NCBI RefSeq assembly: GCF_048268085.1
Contig: NZ_JBLWWF010000004.1
Coordinates: forward strand, 186,001-250,000
Length of the DNA: 64,000 nucleotides
Reading direction: 5' to 3'
From: Neptunicella sp048268085
Lineage (GTDB): Bacteria > Pseudomonadota > Gammaproteobacteria > Enterobacterales > Alteromonadaceae
Every line of letters begins with the position of its first letter. Positions within the stretch are counted from its first letter, which is position 1. Below are positions 44,830 to 54,499 of the stretch, piece after piece. The notes under the pieces are model-generated. The model saw only the letters and a list, made by a program, of their open reading frames with translations, did not search any database and was not told the DNA's origin. The translations under genes and the position numbers were made by a program.

Positions 44830-46473
44830 TCAAACTCCGGCTGCCCTAAAAACGTCACTGACCAGCGTTTGAGCTTCGTTCACCAATTGCGCAAGATGAT
44901 CTTCACCCAAAAAACTCTCGGCATAAATTTTATAGACATTCTCTGTACCTGAGGGTCTGGCGGCAAACCAACCATTCCGGGCGCATACTTTTACACCACC
45001 AATACTGGCATCATTGCCGGGTGCATGAGTTAACACTTGCACAATCTCCTCTCCTGCAAGGGTTTTGGCGGTGATATCAGTGGCGTTTAAAGCGGTTAAT
45101 GCCTGCTTTTGTTCCAAACTGGTGGCCACATCAATTCGGGTATAACTGGGGCGACCGTATTTTTCTACCAACTGTTCATAATATTGTCCCGGCGTTTTAC
45201 CGGTAACGGCCAATATTTCAGCGGCTAGCAGACACAAAATAATTCCGTCTTTATCGGTTGCCCAAGTGGTACCGTCGCGACGTAAGAAAATACCGCCAGC
45301 ACTTTCTTCACCGGCAAAGCCTATTTCACCGCTAAGCATGCCATCCACAAACCATTTAAACCCCACTGGCATTTCTGCCAATGGACGCTCCAAGCCATTC
45401 ACAACCCGATCAATTAAGCTGCTGGAAACCAGTGTTTTACCGACTTTCAATGATGATTGCCACTGTGGGCGATGGCGATACAAATAATCTATGGCAACTG
45501 CCAGATAATGATTAGGGTTCATCAATCCATAATGGGGATCGACAATACCATGACGATCAAAATCCGGATCATTACCAAAAGCCAAGTCATATCCGTCTTT
45601 CATATCGATTAAGCCCGCCATCGCATAAGGTGATGAGCAATCCATCCTGATTTTGCCATCTTTATCCAGACGCATAAACGCAAAGGTGGGATCGACGCGA
45701 CGATTAACGACGTCAATATTAAGGTCAAAACGTTTAGCGATTTTATCCCAATAAGCTAAGCCCGCCCCACCTAAAGGGTCTGTTGCCAGTTTCAAGCCCG
45801 CCTTGGCGATAGCGTCCATATCAATAACTTGGTCCAGTTCATCAATATATGCTTGTGCAAAGTCTTGTTGCTCAACCTGTTCCAGCGCCTCCGCAAAAGG
45901 AATTCTGCGTACCCCTTGCATATCATGCTCAATTAATCGATTGGCTTGCTGTTGAATGATACTGGTAATGTCGGTTCCTGCTGGACCGCCGTGCACTGCA
46001 TTATATTTAAATCCACCATCTTCCGGTGGATTATGCGAGGGTGTAATGACTATTCCATCAGCCTGTTCAGTATGCTGGCGGTTATAGGATAAAATGCGAT
46101 GAGAAATAACAGGCGTTGGGGTGTATTCGCTATTTTGCTGAATCACCACTTTCACCTTGTTGGCAACTAATACCTCAATCGCCGTACTAAATGCCGCTTC
46201 AGATAAGGCATGAGTATCAATCCCAATAAATAATGGTCCGGTAATTTTCTGTTGCTGGCGAAAATCGGCAAGGGCCTGACAAATTGCAGCGATATGCATA
46301 TCGTTAAAGCTACATAGTAAAGAGCTGCCGCGGTGACCAGAGGTACCAAAGGAAACTTGTTGAGCGGGATTATTTTTTTCGGGAGTTAAGGTAAAATAAC
46401 GACTAATTAAACGCGGTACATTAACCAGTTGTTCAATAGGAGCCGCTTTTCCGGCTAGGGGGTGAATGCTCAT
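44830..46473 (-). CDS. pgm: Phosphoglucomutase (alpha-D-glucose phosphate-specific)
   Basis: Pgm interconverts glucose 1-phosphate and glucose 6-phosphate. The 547-residue protein matches E. coli Pgm (546). The phosphoserine loop is VITPSHNPPEDGGFKYN, the metal-binding loop is FGNDPDFDRHG, and the sugar-binding loop is FAGEESAGGIF. The C-terminal phosphate-binding region is ARPSGTENVYKIY. GAGGATT precedes the ATG. It is divergent from ybfF. Confidence 0.96.
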   Translation of the reverse strand: MSIHPLAGKAAPIEQLVNVPRLISRYFTLTPEKNNPAQQVSFGTSGHRGSSLLCSFNDMHIAAICQALADFRQQQKITGPLFIGIDTHALSEAAFSTAIEVLVANKVKVVIQQNSEYTPTPVISHRILSYNRQHTEQADGIVITPSHNPPEDGGFKYNAVHGGPAGTDITSIIQQQANRLIEHDMQGVRRIPFAEALEQVEQQDFAQAYIDELDQVIDMDAIAKAGLKLATDPLGGAGLAYWDKIAKRFDLNIDVVNRRVDPTFAFMRLDKDGKIRMDCSSPYAMAGLIDMKDGYDLAFGNDPDFDRHGIVDPHYGLMNPNHYLAVAIDYLYRHRPQWQSSLKVGKTLVSSSLIDRVVNGLERPLAEMPVGFKWFVDGMLSGEIGFAGEESAGGIFLRRDGTTWATDKDGIILCLLAAEILAVTGKTPGQYYEQLVEKYGRPSYTRIDVATSLEQKQALTALNATDITAKTLAGEEIVQVLTHAPGNDASIGGVKVCARNGWFAARPSGTENVYKIYAESFLGEDHLAQLVNEAQTLVSDVFRAAGV

Positions 46474-46618
46474 CGAATCCTCTTTAGCTCACTGACAATC
46501 AATTTGTTTACCCATATCAATAACATATTGAATCTATCGGGTATAGATAGATAACGTAACGAGAAATATATCGTAGGCTGGTTATCTGTTTTAATAATCT
46601 ACATTAAAGGTCAAGCAA

Positions 46619-47386
46619 TTGAAATTATTGAATTTTCAACAACAAGGACAAGGACAGCCAATAGTATTATTACATGGGCTATTTGGCAGCCTGGAAAATC
46701 TGGGGATGGTGGCACGAGGCTTGGAATCATCCATGCAAGTCATCTCAATTGATCTACCTGATCATGGTCAATCTTATTTTTCTGATCAATTTAGCTATGC
46801 CAATTACGCTGAAGCCGTGATTCAGTTATTAGATCATCTTGAAATCGAACAGTGCCACATGCTTGGTCATTCAATGGGGGGTAAAGTATCGATGCAACTA
46901 GCGCTGCAACATCCTCAACGTGTCCAGAAACTTATCGTCGCTGATATTGCCCCGGTCGCTTACCCACCACATCACAACCGGATATTTGCCGGTTTAAATA
47001 ATGTGGACTTAACCACAATCACCAGTCGAAGTGATGCCGATAAAGCGTTATCGATGCATATTGAAGAGGCCGGTGTCAGACAGTTCTTATTAAAAAGCTT
47101 ACAGCAAACCGAACAGGGATGGAGCTGGAAATTTAACTTACCCCTTTTACAGCGAGACTATGAGCAAATAGCCGCAGGAATTGACTCAGAGCAATCATTC
47201 AAGCAGCCCACCTTATTTATTAAAGGTACCGAATCGGATTACATCACCACTGAACATCGGCCCCAGATACAACGCTTGTTTCCTCACGCCAAAGCGCAAT
47301 TGATGCAAGGATGTGGGCATTGGTTACATGCTGAAAAACCTCAGGTATTTAATCGACTGGCGTTAAATTTCATCAATGCTGGATAG
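46619..47386 (+). CDS. ybfF: Alpha/beta-hydrolase esterase YbfF
   Basis: A 255-residue alpha/beta hydrolase of the YbfF esterase family. The oxyanion region is IVLLHGLFGSLENL, the nucleophile elbow is LGHSMGGKVSM, and the catalytic histidine lies in CGHWLHAEKP. The start is TTG at 46619 with an AAAGG ribosome-binding site eight bases upstream. Its position before the DUF2788 gene and fldA is conserved in related bacteria (E. coli has ybfF-seqA and ybfE-fldA nearby). Confidence 0.9.
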   Translation: MKLLNFQQQGQGQPIVLLHGLFGSLENLGMVARGLESSMQVISIDLPDHGQSYFSDQFSYANYAEAVIQLLDHLEIEQCHMLGHSMGGKVSMQLALQHPQRVQKLIVADIAPVAYPPHHNRIFAGLNNVDLTTITSRSDADKALSMHIEEAGVRQFLLKSLQQTEQGWSWKFNLPLLQRDYEQIAAGIDSEQSFKQPTLFIKGTESDYITTEHRPQIQRLFPHAKAQLMQGCGHWLHAEKPQVFNRLALNFINAG

Positions 47387-47465
47387 TTTGATAAGTCATC
47401 CACTGGCATAGAAAACAAGGTGCAATAAACCTTAACCATCAAGTGCAACAATTGAGGCTTTGTGC

Positions 47466-47471
47466 TATAGT
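47466..47471 (+). promoter_or_regulatory. Extended -10 promoter element before the DUF2788 gene
   Basis: TGCTATAGT gives an extended -10 (TGn followed by TATAGT) about 35 bp upstream of the DUF2788 start. No clear -35 hexamer is present at the usual distance, which is common for extended -10 promoters. Confidence 0.45.
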
Positions 47472-47506
47472 CCGCGCCGTTTTCTTCCTTGGTGAGAGTT
47501 AAATCA

Positions 47507-47716
47507 GTGCTAAGTGAGTATTATGAGCAAATAGAAGGCATTGCGCTTGACCTAAGCCTGTTAGTGTTATTTATATTAATGGGAATGGCTATTCACGATG
47601 TACTCAAAAAAAATAACGTCCCTCCTTTAGGTCGTTATGTTACCTACGGAGTCTTATTACTTGGTTGTGTAGGTTTTGTAGCAAAAGGTATCATTGAGAT
47701 TGTTTTGACCAACTAG
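47507..47716 (+). CDS. DUF2788 small membrane protein
   Basis: A 69-residue protein with two membrane helices (about residues 13-33 and 46-67). The family pattern LSLLVLFILMGMAIHDVLKK, then PPLGRYVTYGVLLLGC, matches DUF2788, which sits directly upstream of fldA in many marine gammaproteobacteria. GTG 47507 was chosen because GGTGAGAG lies about eight bases upstream; a TTG at 47489 is possible. Function unknown. Confidence 0.78.
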   Translation: MLSEYYEQIEGIALDLSLLVLFILMGMAIHDVLKKNNVPPLGRYVTYGVLLLGCVGFVAKGIIEIVLTN

Positions 47717-47766
47717 CCAGATTTAACGCTAGTAATGTCATCTATATTCAGAAGGTTTAATAACAT

Positions 47767-48291
47767 ATGGCAAGTGTTGGACTATTTTTTGGTAGTGACA
47801 CAGGTAACACAGAGCATGTTGCCAAGATGATCCAGAAAGAGCTGGGCAAAAACCTGATCGAAGTTCGGGATATAGCCAAAAGCAGTAAAGAACAGATCGC
47901 AGAGTTCGATCTATTAATGTTCGGGATCCCGACATGGTATTACGGTGAAGCTCAGTGTGATTGGGATGATTTCTTCCCTGAATTAGAAGAGATTGATTTC
48001 ACTGATAAACTCGTCGCCATTTTTGGCTGTGGTGACCAAGAAGACTATGCCGAGTATTTCCTCGATGCAATGGGCATGGTGCGTGACATTGTTGAAGCGC
48101 GCGGTGCGATTGTTATTGGTCATTGGCCTACCGAAAGTTATGACTTTGAAGCCTCCAAAGGCATGGCTGATAGCGACCACTTTGTTGGTCTGGGTATTGA
48201 TGAAGATCGTCAGCCAGAGTTAACCGAGTCGCGGGTAAAACAGTGGTGCAAACAAATACACGAAGAAATGTGCCTGGCTGAACTAGGCTAA
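47767..48291 (+). CDS. fldA: Flavodoxin (long-chain)
   Basis: FldA is an FMN electron carrier used, among others, by IspG, IspH and biotin synthase. The 174-residue protein begins MASVGLFFGSDTGNTEHVAK with the phosphate-binding loop SDTGNTE. The aromatic FMN-stacking residues lie in GIPTWYYGEAQCDWDDF and FGCGDQEDYAEYF, and the insertion after residue 120 marks the long-chain class. Unlike in E. coli, fur does not follow; a DEAD-box helicase does. Confidence 0.95.
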   Translation: MASVGLFFGSDTGNTEHVAKMIQKELGKNLIEVRDIAKSSKEQIAEFDLLMFGIPTWYYGEAQCDWDDFFPELEEIDFTDKLVAIFGCGDQEDYAEYFLDAMGMVRDIVEARGAIVIGHWPTESYDFEASKGMADSDHFVGLGIDEDRQPELTESRVKQWCKQIHEEMCLAELG

Positions 48292-48308
48292 TATCCTCCC
48301 CTATTTTT

Positions 48309-48329
48309 CAGCATCCGTTGCGGGTGCTG
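48309..48329 (+). terminator. Weak hairpin after fldA
   Basis: A 9-bp imperfect stem (CAGCATCCG / CGGGTGCTG, one wobble) with a 3-base loop follows fldA by 17 bp. Only a weak T-rich tail follows. Confidence 0.4.
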
Positions 48330-48417
48330 ATGAATTTATCTTCTCCATTAAAATTGTATGCTTATTTAATCACATGGTTTGTTATACTCAGGCAAATTTT
48401 TTATTGGAAACGCCCTT

Positions 48418-49749
48418 TTGCAATTTAGTGACCTGCCCCTTGATCATCGGATCCTTAATTTTTTAACCCGCAAAGGCTTTGCCGAAGCGACCGAGATACA
48501 AAGTCAAGCCATCCCCCATGCGCTGCTAGGTAAAGATCTAATTGCATCGTCCAAAACCGGCTCAGGTAAAACCCTCGCCTTTTTGATTCCAGCATTGCAA
48601 CGGGTGTTAAAAACCAAACCATTAAGCCAACGGGATCCAAGAGTACTTATTTTGGCGCCGACCCGTGAATTGGCTAAACAGGTATTTTTGCAATTACGCA
48701 GCATGATCGAAGGGACATCGGTTAAAGCAGCGTTGATCCTCGGTGGCGAGAATTTTAATGATCAAGTCAAAACCCTGCGGCGTTACCCCCAATTTGTAGT
48801 GGGAACAGCCGGACGTATTGCCGATCATGTTAAAGATCGTTCATTGTTCTTAAATGGTCTTGAATTGTTAATTATGGATGAAGCTGACCGCATGCTCGAT
48901 TTAGGCTTTGCTGAAGAACTCAAAACCATAAACCGCATGGCCGATCACCGCAAACGTCAGTCACTCATGTTTTCCGCCACCATGGATAACACCGAATTAC
49001 ATTATTTGACTAAAACGTTGCTCAAGGCGCCGCAGCGAATCAGTATTGGTGAAGCTAATGCCGAGCATCAGGATATTGAGCAACGTTTTTATCTATCGGA
49101 TCATATTGAACATAAAGAACAGCTACTCAAAGCCTTATTGGAGCAGGAAACCTTTCAGCAGGTCATTTTATTTACTGCGACTCGAGCCGATAGCGACAGA
49201 ATTGCAACACTATTGCAACAATGGGGTAAAAATAGTGTCGGCCTAAGTGGTGAACTTAGCCAATCTCAACGCAGTAATATCATGAATGCCTTTAGTCGCG
49301 GACAACATCAGATACTAGTCACTACCGATGTCGCCTCACGGGGACTGGATTTACTCAATGTGTCACTGGTAATTAACTTTGATCTGCCCAAGTTAGCCGA
49401 TGAATATGTACATCGAGTCGGCAGAACTGGGCGAGCAGGCAAACAGGGGTTAGCCATCTCATTGGTGGGTCCAAAGGATTGGCACAGTTTTACGGCGATT
49501 AAAGGTTTCTTGCAGCAACAGATTGAATTTAGTCAATTAGATGGCTTAGTTGCTAAATTTAAAGGCTTAAAACCGGCTAAAAAGTTGCTCCCTAAAAACA
49601 AGACTAATCACGGCTCATCTAAACAGCCGACTCGAACAAAAAACAAACCGATTAAACGCATTAAATCGACTCAAGGAATCGACGTTGGTGATGCGCCAAT
49701 GTTGAAAAAGAAAAACAAGCTGATCGAGTCTGATGAAACAGATCAGTAA
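48418..49749 (+). CDS. DEAD-box RNA helicase (SrmB/RhlE group)
   Basis: An ATP-dependent RNA helicase of 443 residues. The Q motif precedes motif I ASSKTGSGKT, then PTRELA (Ia), DEAD in IMDEADRMLD (II), FSATM (III) and HRVGRTGRAG (VI). A basic tail rich in Lys follows, which suggests an rRNA or ribosome-assembly role like SrmB. The start is TTG 48418, giving MQFSDLPLDHRIL, with GGAAACG about ten bases upstream; an upstream ATG-less extension was rejected. Which E. coli helicase it corresponds to is not certain. Confidence 0.88.
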   Translation: MQFSDLPLDHRILNFLTRKGFAEATEIQSQAIPHALLGKDLIASSKTGSGKTLAFLIPALQRVLKTKPLSQRDPRVLILAPTRELAKQVFLQLRSMIEGTSVKAALILGGENFNDQVKTLRRYPQFVVGTAGRIADHVKDRSLFLNGLELLIMDEADRMLDLGFAEELKTINRMADHRKRQSLMFSATMDNTELHYLTKTLLKAPQRISIGEANAEHQDIEQRFYLSDHIEHKEQLLKALLEQETFQQVILFTATRADSDRIATLLQQWGKNSVGLSGELSQSQRSNIMNAFSRGQHQILVTTDVASRGLDLLNVSLVINFDLPKLADEYVHRVGRTGRAGKQGLAISLVGPKDWHSFTAIKGFLQQQIEFSQLDGLVAKFKGLKPAKKLLPKNKTNHGSSKQPTRTKNKPIKRIKSTQGIDVGDAPMLKKKNKLIESDETDQ

Positions 49750-49817
49750 GCAGTGAATCTTTTCTATATTCCCCAGTCCTATGGATGTTAACTTTTATTA
49801 TGGAAGCCTTATCTGGT

Positions 49818-52514
49818 ATGCAGTCAATTAAACACGCTATTTTAGTCCGTATCATTGCCCTAATCCCGCTTATTATTTTTCATCCTCTGGCCTTGGGGCA
49901 GCAACGGGACACTAAAGTCATCGATGCCGTGGTTAATATTCATGTCAATCAGGTACGAGCTTGGGATGACAGCTATAACAATGCCAGTCAGGGCACGGGT
50001 TTTGTTATCGATAGCGAGCAAGGTTTGATTCTGACCAACAAGCATATTGTGGAAACTGGCCCTGTCATCGCCTACGCCGAATTTTCCAATAAGAAACAAA
50101 TTGAACTCATTCCAATATACCGTGATCCGGTGCATGATTTTGGACTGTTTAAATATGATCCCAAGCAGCTCGACGGCCTGAAGATTTCAGCAATACAGTT
50201 GAGCAGCCAAGCCAGTGTAGGCACTCCAATTCGGTTATATGGTAATGATGGTGGCGAAGATTTATCCATTATTGAAGGGGTGTTATCCAGAATAGACCGC
50301 CCTGCTCCTGATTACCGCAATACCAATACCGATTTTAATACCTTCTATTTTCAAGCTGCGTTAGGCAGTAGTGGTGGCTCTTCAGGATCACCTATTCTAA
50401 ATAGTGATAATCAGGCAATTGCAATTAATGCCGGTGCCAGAAGAGATGCCGATACGGCCTTCTTTTTGCCCATGGAAATGATCATTCCCACCGTTGAAAA
50501 GTTACGTCATCAGCAAAAGGTCAGTCGCGGTACCTTGCAAACCGAATTCACTCACACTCCTTTTAATCGCCTCAGAACTCTGGGTCTGACCGATGAAATA
50601 ATTACCAAAGAACGACAACATTCTCCCACCGCTACCGGCAAACTGGTTGTGACTCATGTATTACCCAAAGGACCAGGTGATGGCGTGTTTGAGCCTGGCG
50701 ATATATTGCTCAGTATCAATAATCAGCCAATCAATAACTTTTTTGAGCTGGAAACCTTATTTAATCAACAGGTTGGTAAACAAGTCACCTTATTGTTTTA
50801 CCGTAACGGCAAAGAAATTAGCAAAAACATGGTCGTCGATGATCTGTTTGCCCTCACTCCCGATGAATACATTGAATACGGTAAAGCCAATATTATTCCT
50901 GTGGGTATTAATCTCGCACGTTTATTCAATATCCCTGTACATGGTTTAACGTTAGTGGATGCCGGTCCATTATTTGGTAGTCAAAATATTAAGCGTTTCG
51001 CCCTGATTGAAGAAATTAACAATCAACCCATTAGCACCTTGGATGATCTGGAAAAAGAACTCAACAATATAGGTGTAGGAGCACGGTTTAGCGTGCGTTA
51101 TCGCTATCCTTTTGATATTGCCCAACAACAATATAAACAACTGACTGACTATACCGACTGGTTTGACAATAGCCGCTGTAAAAATATTGCCGGACAACGT
51201 CACTGGCAATGTAAACCACTATTAAAAAAGAATAACGCCAACGGTAAGCACAATTTTAGCTCGGATAAAGTCGTCACTTCGCCTATTGTCGATATTAGCG
51301 TCTTTCGACCTGTTTTGGTCAACAGCCAGAATGATGTTAATCGTCGCGGTCAAGGTGCCATAATTGATAAAAAAGCCGGTCTGGTATTAACCGATAAATC
51401 GATTATCGACAGTACCTTAGCGGTGGTAAATTTAACCTTTAATAATGGGGTCAGTACTTCAGGTAAAGTATTGGCTATTCATCCGTATTTAAATTTGGCG
51501 ATTATCCAAACGGATTTATCGGTAGTTAAATTCAGGCCTCCCATATTACCCGAACTATCTGCTATTGAGCCTAATACCAGCGAGCCTTATCACTTTATTG
51601 GTAAGTCATCGATGCTCGATTTTAAAGTACATGCCTCAGCACTATGGCCCACGGTTATCGGTAATGAAAGCTTCCATGACAGTTTTGAGTTTGCTCCTTT
51701 GCCGGATGTATTCGGTCTTTACTTAAACAGTAAAAATCAAATTTCGGCCATCAATACCAACTACCAATATGATAAATCCAGTTATAACGATATTATCCCT
51801 GCCCGTTTGGTACTCGATTTTGTTAACAGTGTAAAAGCCAATAAGAAAGGCATGTACCTGTTAGAGAGTGACTTTAACTATATCAGCTATGCGGAAGCAC
51901 TTGAGCTGGGCATTGAAGGGATCAATGTAAATAACACCGATCGGGTGCTCAATGTATACAGTGTGGAATCACTCGGTAACAGTGAACTCTTGCCCGGTGA
52001 TATTATTTTAAAAGTCGCCAATCAATCGGTATCGGGCATTAACCAGCTCTATCAAGCGGTTAAACAACCTGAATTTAAAATGGATATATTGCGCAATGGC
52101 AAACAACAATCAATCCAGGCACACGCTCGATTCAAAGATTTCAATCCCTTTCATGATGTGATTTTTTGGGGTGGTGCAATCATTCATAAAATGAACGATA
52201 AAGTGTATTTGCCTGAAGGACCTGCGGAAGGCTGTTTACGGATCAGCGTATTTTATTTTGGTAGTCCCATCCATAGCTCAGGTATTACCAATGGCAGCTG
52301 CATATACGCCATCGATGGACAAAAAGTGCAAACTATCGACGACATCAAAGCCTTAACTGAAAATAAACAGTCCGGTGACTACACTCGGGTACAAACGGTT
52401 GAATTAAACAATAATTTCCGAATCGCGGAATTTCGTTTACGGGAAGATCCCTACTACTGGCCAATTAAACATTGGAATCTGACTGAAAATGGTTGGCAAC
52501 GAATTAACGATTAA
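49818..52514 (+). CDS. Large secreted tandem HtrA/PDZ serine protease, Nma111-like
   Basis: A protein of about 898 residues with a signal peptide (MQSIKHAILVRIIALIPLII...). The first trypsin-like domain has an intact triad: His76 (TNKHIV), Asp107 (VHDFGLF) and Ser189 (GSSGGSSGSP). Two PDZ-like domains follow (PGDGVFEPGDILLSINNQPI, then ALIEEINNQPISTL). A second protease-like domain (GQGAIIDKKAGLVLTDKSII) has lost His and Ser. Two more PDZ-like domains end the protein (LLPGDIILKVANQSVSG and GSCIYAIDGQKVQ). This protease-PDZ-PDZ-dead protease-PDZ-PDZ order is that of yeast Nma111. In-frame ATGs at 49785 and 49800 are alternative starts. Confidence 0.85.
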   Translation: MQSIKHAILVRIIALIPLIIFHPLALGQQRDTKVIDAVVNIHVNQVRAWDDSYNNASQGTGFVIDSEQGLILTNKHIVETGPVIAYAEFSNKKQIELIPIYRDPVHDFGLFKYDPKQLDGLKISAIQLSSQASVGTPIRLYGNDGGEDLSIIEGVLSRIDRPAPDYRNTNTDFNTFYFQAALGSSGGSSGSPILNSDNQAIAINAGARRDADTAFFLPMEMIIPTVEKLRHQQKVSRGTLQTEFTHTPFNRLRTLGLTDEIITKERQHSPTATGKLVVTHVLPKGPGDGVFEPGDILLSINNQPINNFFELETLFNQQVGKQVTLLFYRNGKEISKNMVVDDLFALTPDEYIEYGKANIIPVGINLARLFNIPVHGLTLVDAGPLFGSQNIKRFALIEEINNQPISTLDDLEKELNNIGVGARFSVRYRYPFDIAQQQYKQLTDYTDWFDNSRCKNIAGQRHWQCKPLLKKNNANGKHNFSSDKVVTSPIVDISVFRPVLVNSQNDVNRRGQGAIIDKKAGLVLTDKSIIDSTLAVVNLTFNNGVSTSGKVLAIHPYLNLAIIQTDLSVVKFRPPILPELSAIEPNTSEPYHFIGKSSMLDFKVHASALWPTVIGNESFHDSFEFAPLPDVFGLYLNSKNQISAINTNYQYDKSSYNDIIPARLVLDFVNSVKANKKGMYLLESDFNYISYAEALELGIEGINVNNTDRVLNVYSVESLGNSELLPGDIILKVANQSVSGINQLYQAVKQPEFKMDILRNGKQQSIQAHARFKDFNPFHDVIFWGGAIIHKMNDKVYLPEGPAEGCLRISVFYFGSPIHSSGITNGSCIYAIDGQKVQTIDDIKALTENKQSGDYTRVQTVELNNNFRIAEFRLREDPYYWPIKHWNLTENGWQRIND

Positions 52515-52575
52515 CTGTATTTTTCTCGTTATTCGACGACTGTCACTCCCGATTGAATTTCTTCGAGTCATACAA

Positions 52576-52600
52576 AAACGCCGCTACAATAGCGGCGTTT
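52576..52600. terminator. Bidirectional terminator between the protease gene and etfA
   Basis: A 10-bp perfect stem (AAACGCCGCT / AGCGGCGTTT) with an ACAAT loop lies in the 108-bp convergent gap. A- and T-rich flanks on both sides suit termination in both directions. Confidence 0.8.
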
Positions 52601-52622
52601 GCGTTTCAACCAAATCAATTGA

Positions 52623-53555
52623 TTACAGACTGGCTTCCAGTTCAGGCAACACACTAAACAGATCAGCGACTAATCCATAGTCTGCCACTTGGAAAATGGG
52701 CGCATCTTCATCCTTGTTGATGGCAACAATCACTTTGGCGTCTTTCATCCCGGCTAAATGTTGAATAGCACCGGAAATTCCCACCGCGATATACAAATCT
52801 GGAGCAACAATTTTACCCGTTTGTCCTACCTGCATATCGTTCGGTACAAATCCGGCATCCACGGCAGCGCGCGAAGCACCAATTGCGGCGCCCAGCTTAT
52901 CAGCAATCCCTTCCAGTAATTTGAAGTTTTCGCCATTTTGCATTCCACGGCCACCAGAAATCACCACCCGTGCTGCGGTTAATTCAGGACGCTCGGATTG
53001 TGTTAATTCAGCCGACACAAATTCACTTAGGGTATTGGCTTTAACCACTGATACGGTTTCAACAGCCACTGCATCATTACCCATTTCAGCTGAATCAAAC
53101 GCTGCAGTACGCACAGTTAATACTTTAATGCTGTCGCTGCTTTGTACCGTGGCAATGGCATTACCGGCATAAATCGGACGCACAAAAGTGTCACTAGATT
53201 CAATCCGGATTACATCGGATATTTGTTCAACATCTAATAATGCTGCTACTCTGGGTAACAGGTTTTTACCCCCAGTGGTCGCGGCTGCCAACACATGAGA
53301 GTAATTGGAGCCAACCAGTTCAACAATCAATTCAGCAATATTTTCCGGCAATTGATGCTGATAATCAGCATGATCCGCCAACCAGACTTTATCAACACCT
53401 TGAATAGTTGCGGCCTGTTCTGCCACCCCACCACAATTGCCACCGACCACTAATAAATGACAGGTGTCCGCCAATCCACTGGCGGCATGAACCAGTTTTA
53501 GCGTATCGGGTTTCAGTTGTTGATTATCGTGCTCTGCTATCACTAATACGCTCAT
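52623..53555 (-). CDS. etfA: Electron transfer flavoprotein alpha subunit
   Basis: EtfA binds FAD and passes electrons from acyl-CoA dehydrogenases to ETF-QO. The 310-residue protein has an N-terminal ETF domain and the C-terminal FAD-binding domain (GRGMQNGENFKLLEGIADKL, then GQTGKIVAPDLYIAVGISGA and INKDEDAPIF). Its ATG overlaps the etfB stop by one base (TGATG), so the subunits are coupled. The two genes form the operon etfBA. Confidence 0.96.
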   Translation of the reverse strand: MSVLVIAEHDNQQLKPDTLKLVHAASGLADTCHLLVVGGNCGGVAEQAATIQGVDKVWLADHADYQHQLPENIAELIVELVGSNYSHVLAAATTGGKNLLPRVAALLDVEQISDVIRIESSDTFVRPIYAGNAIATVQSSDSIKVLTVRTAAFDSAEMGNDAVAVETVSVVKANTLSEFVSAELTQSERPELTAARVVISGGRGMQNGENFKLLEGIADKLGAAIGASRAAVDAGFVPNDMQVGQTGKIVAPDLYIAVGISGAIQHLAGMKDAKVIVAINKDEDAPIFQVADYGLVADLFSVLPELEASL

Positions 53556-54304
53556 CAGATCACCTTTGCTTCATTTTTTAATTTACTGACTAATTCGGCC
53601 ACATCTGCCACTTTAATACCTCCAGCTCGTTGGGCTGGCGGCTCTACTTTTAACAGGCTTACACGTGATTGAAGATCCAATCCCAAATCGGCAGCCACAA
53701 TACTATCCAGTGGCTTACGCTTGGCCTTCATAATATTAGGTAGGGTTGCATAACGAGGTTCATTTAAACGTAAATCAGTCGTCACGACTGCAGGTAAACT
53801 CAGTTTTACCTTTTGTAATCCCCCGTCTATTTCGCGGGTGACCGAGACAAAGTCCCCTTCCAGCTCAACCTTGGAAGCAAAGGTACCTTGTGGCATACCC
53901 GTTAATGCCGCCAGCATCTGTCCGGTTTGATTATTATCAGAATCTATCGATTGTTTACCCAGAATAATCAGTTTGGGTTGTTCCTGTTCAACGACTTTTT
54001 GCAATACTTTAGCCACTTGTAATGAACCTAAAGCAAATTCTGTCTCTACATGAATCCCGCGATCAGCGCCTAAAGCTAACGCTGTGCGGATCTGTTCCTG
54101 ACAGCTTTTATCGCCAATAGAAACCACCACGACTTCTTCAGCAAAACCTTGTTCTTTCAATCGAATCGCTTCTTCCACGGCAATTTCACAAAAAGGATTC
54201 ATTGCCATTTTGGTATTAGCTAAATCAACATTGGAATGATCCGCTTTAACCCTGACTTTAACGTTGTAATCTATTACGCGCTTAATCGGCACCAGAATTT
54301 TCAT
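53555..54304 (-). CDS. etfB: Electron transfer flavoprotein beta subunit
   Basis: EtfB is the partner subunit of ETF, with an AMP-binding role. The 249-residue protein begins MKILVPIKRVIDYNVKVRVK. It has the conserved ILGKQSIDSDNNQTGQMLAA loop and the ETF signature EVDGGLQKVKLSLPAVVTTD-like segment (here with EIDGG). It is the first gene of etfBA and is divergent from the ETF-QO gene across 195 bp. Confidence 0.96.
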   Translation of the reverse strand: MKILVPIKRVIDYNVKVRVKADHSNVDLANTKMAMNPFCEIAVEEAIRLKEQGFAEEVVVVSIGDKSCQEQIRTALALGADRGIHVETEFALGSLQVAKVLQKVVEQEQPKLIILGKQSIDSDNNQTGQMLAALTGMPQGTFASKVELEGDFVSVTREIDGGLQKVKLSLPAVVTTDLRLNEPRYATLPNIMKAKRKPLDSIVAADLGLDLQSRVSLLKVEPPAQRAGGIKVADVAELVSKLKNEAKVI

Positions 54305-54382
54305 ATCTTCCTCAACAGAATAACTGTCAACTCTGCTATCCAGAGTTAGTTGTGATGAACATCAGCATGCAATGTACTTCCT

Positions 54383-54400
54383 GTTGACGTAAACGTCAAC
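54383..54400. promoter_or_regulatory. Palindromic operator, LiuR-like, between etfB and ETF-QO
   Basis: GTTGACGT-AA-ACGTCAAC is an 18-bp site with two 8-bp arms in the divergent etfBA / ETF-QO promoter region. The ACGT-N2-ACGT core resembles operators reported by comparative genomics for LiuR, a MerR-family regulator of branched-chain amino-acid and ETF genes. The match to the published motif is from memory. Confidence 0.6.
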
Positions 54401-54499
54401 CAACACTACCCTTAGCCACAATCATTTATTAACTTGAATTTAACAGTATTCTTTACAATTAGCCTTTGGGTTGGCGTAAATAAAACTTAGGAGTCACTG

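Noticed and set aside
47489..47506. Upstream TTG start for the DUF2788 gene
   Set aside because: The GGTGAGAG ribosome-binding site overlaps this start, so the GTG at 47507 fits better.
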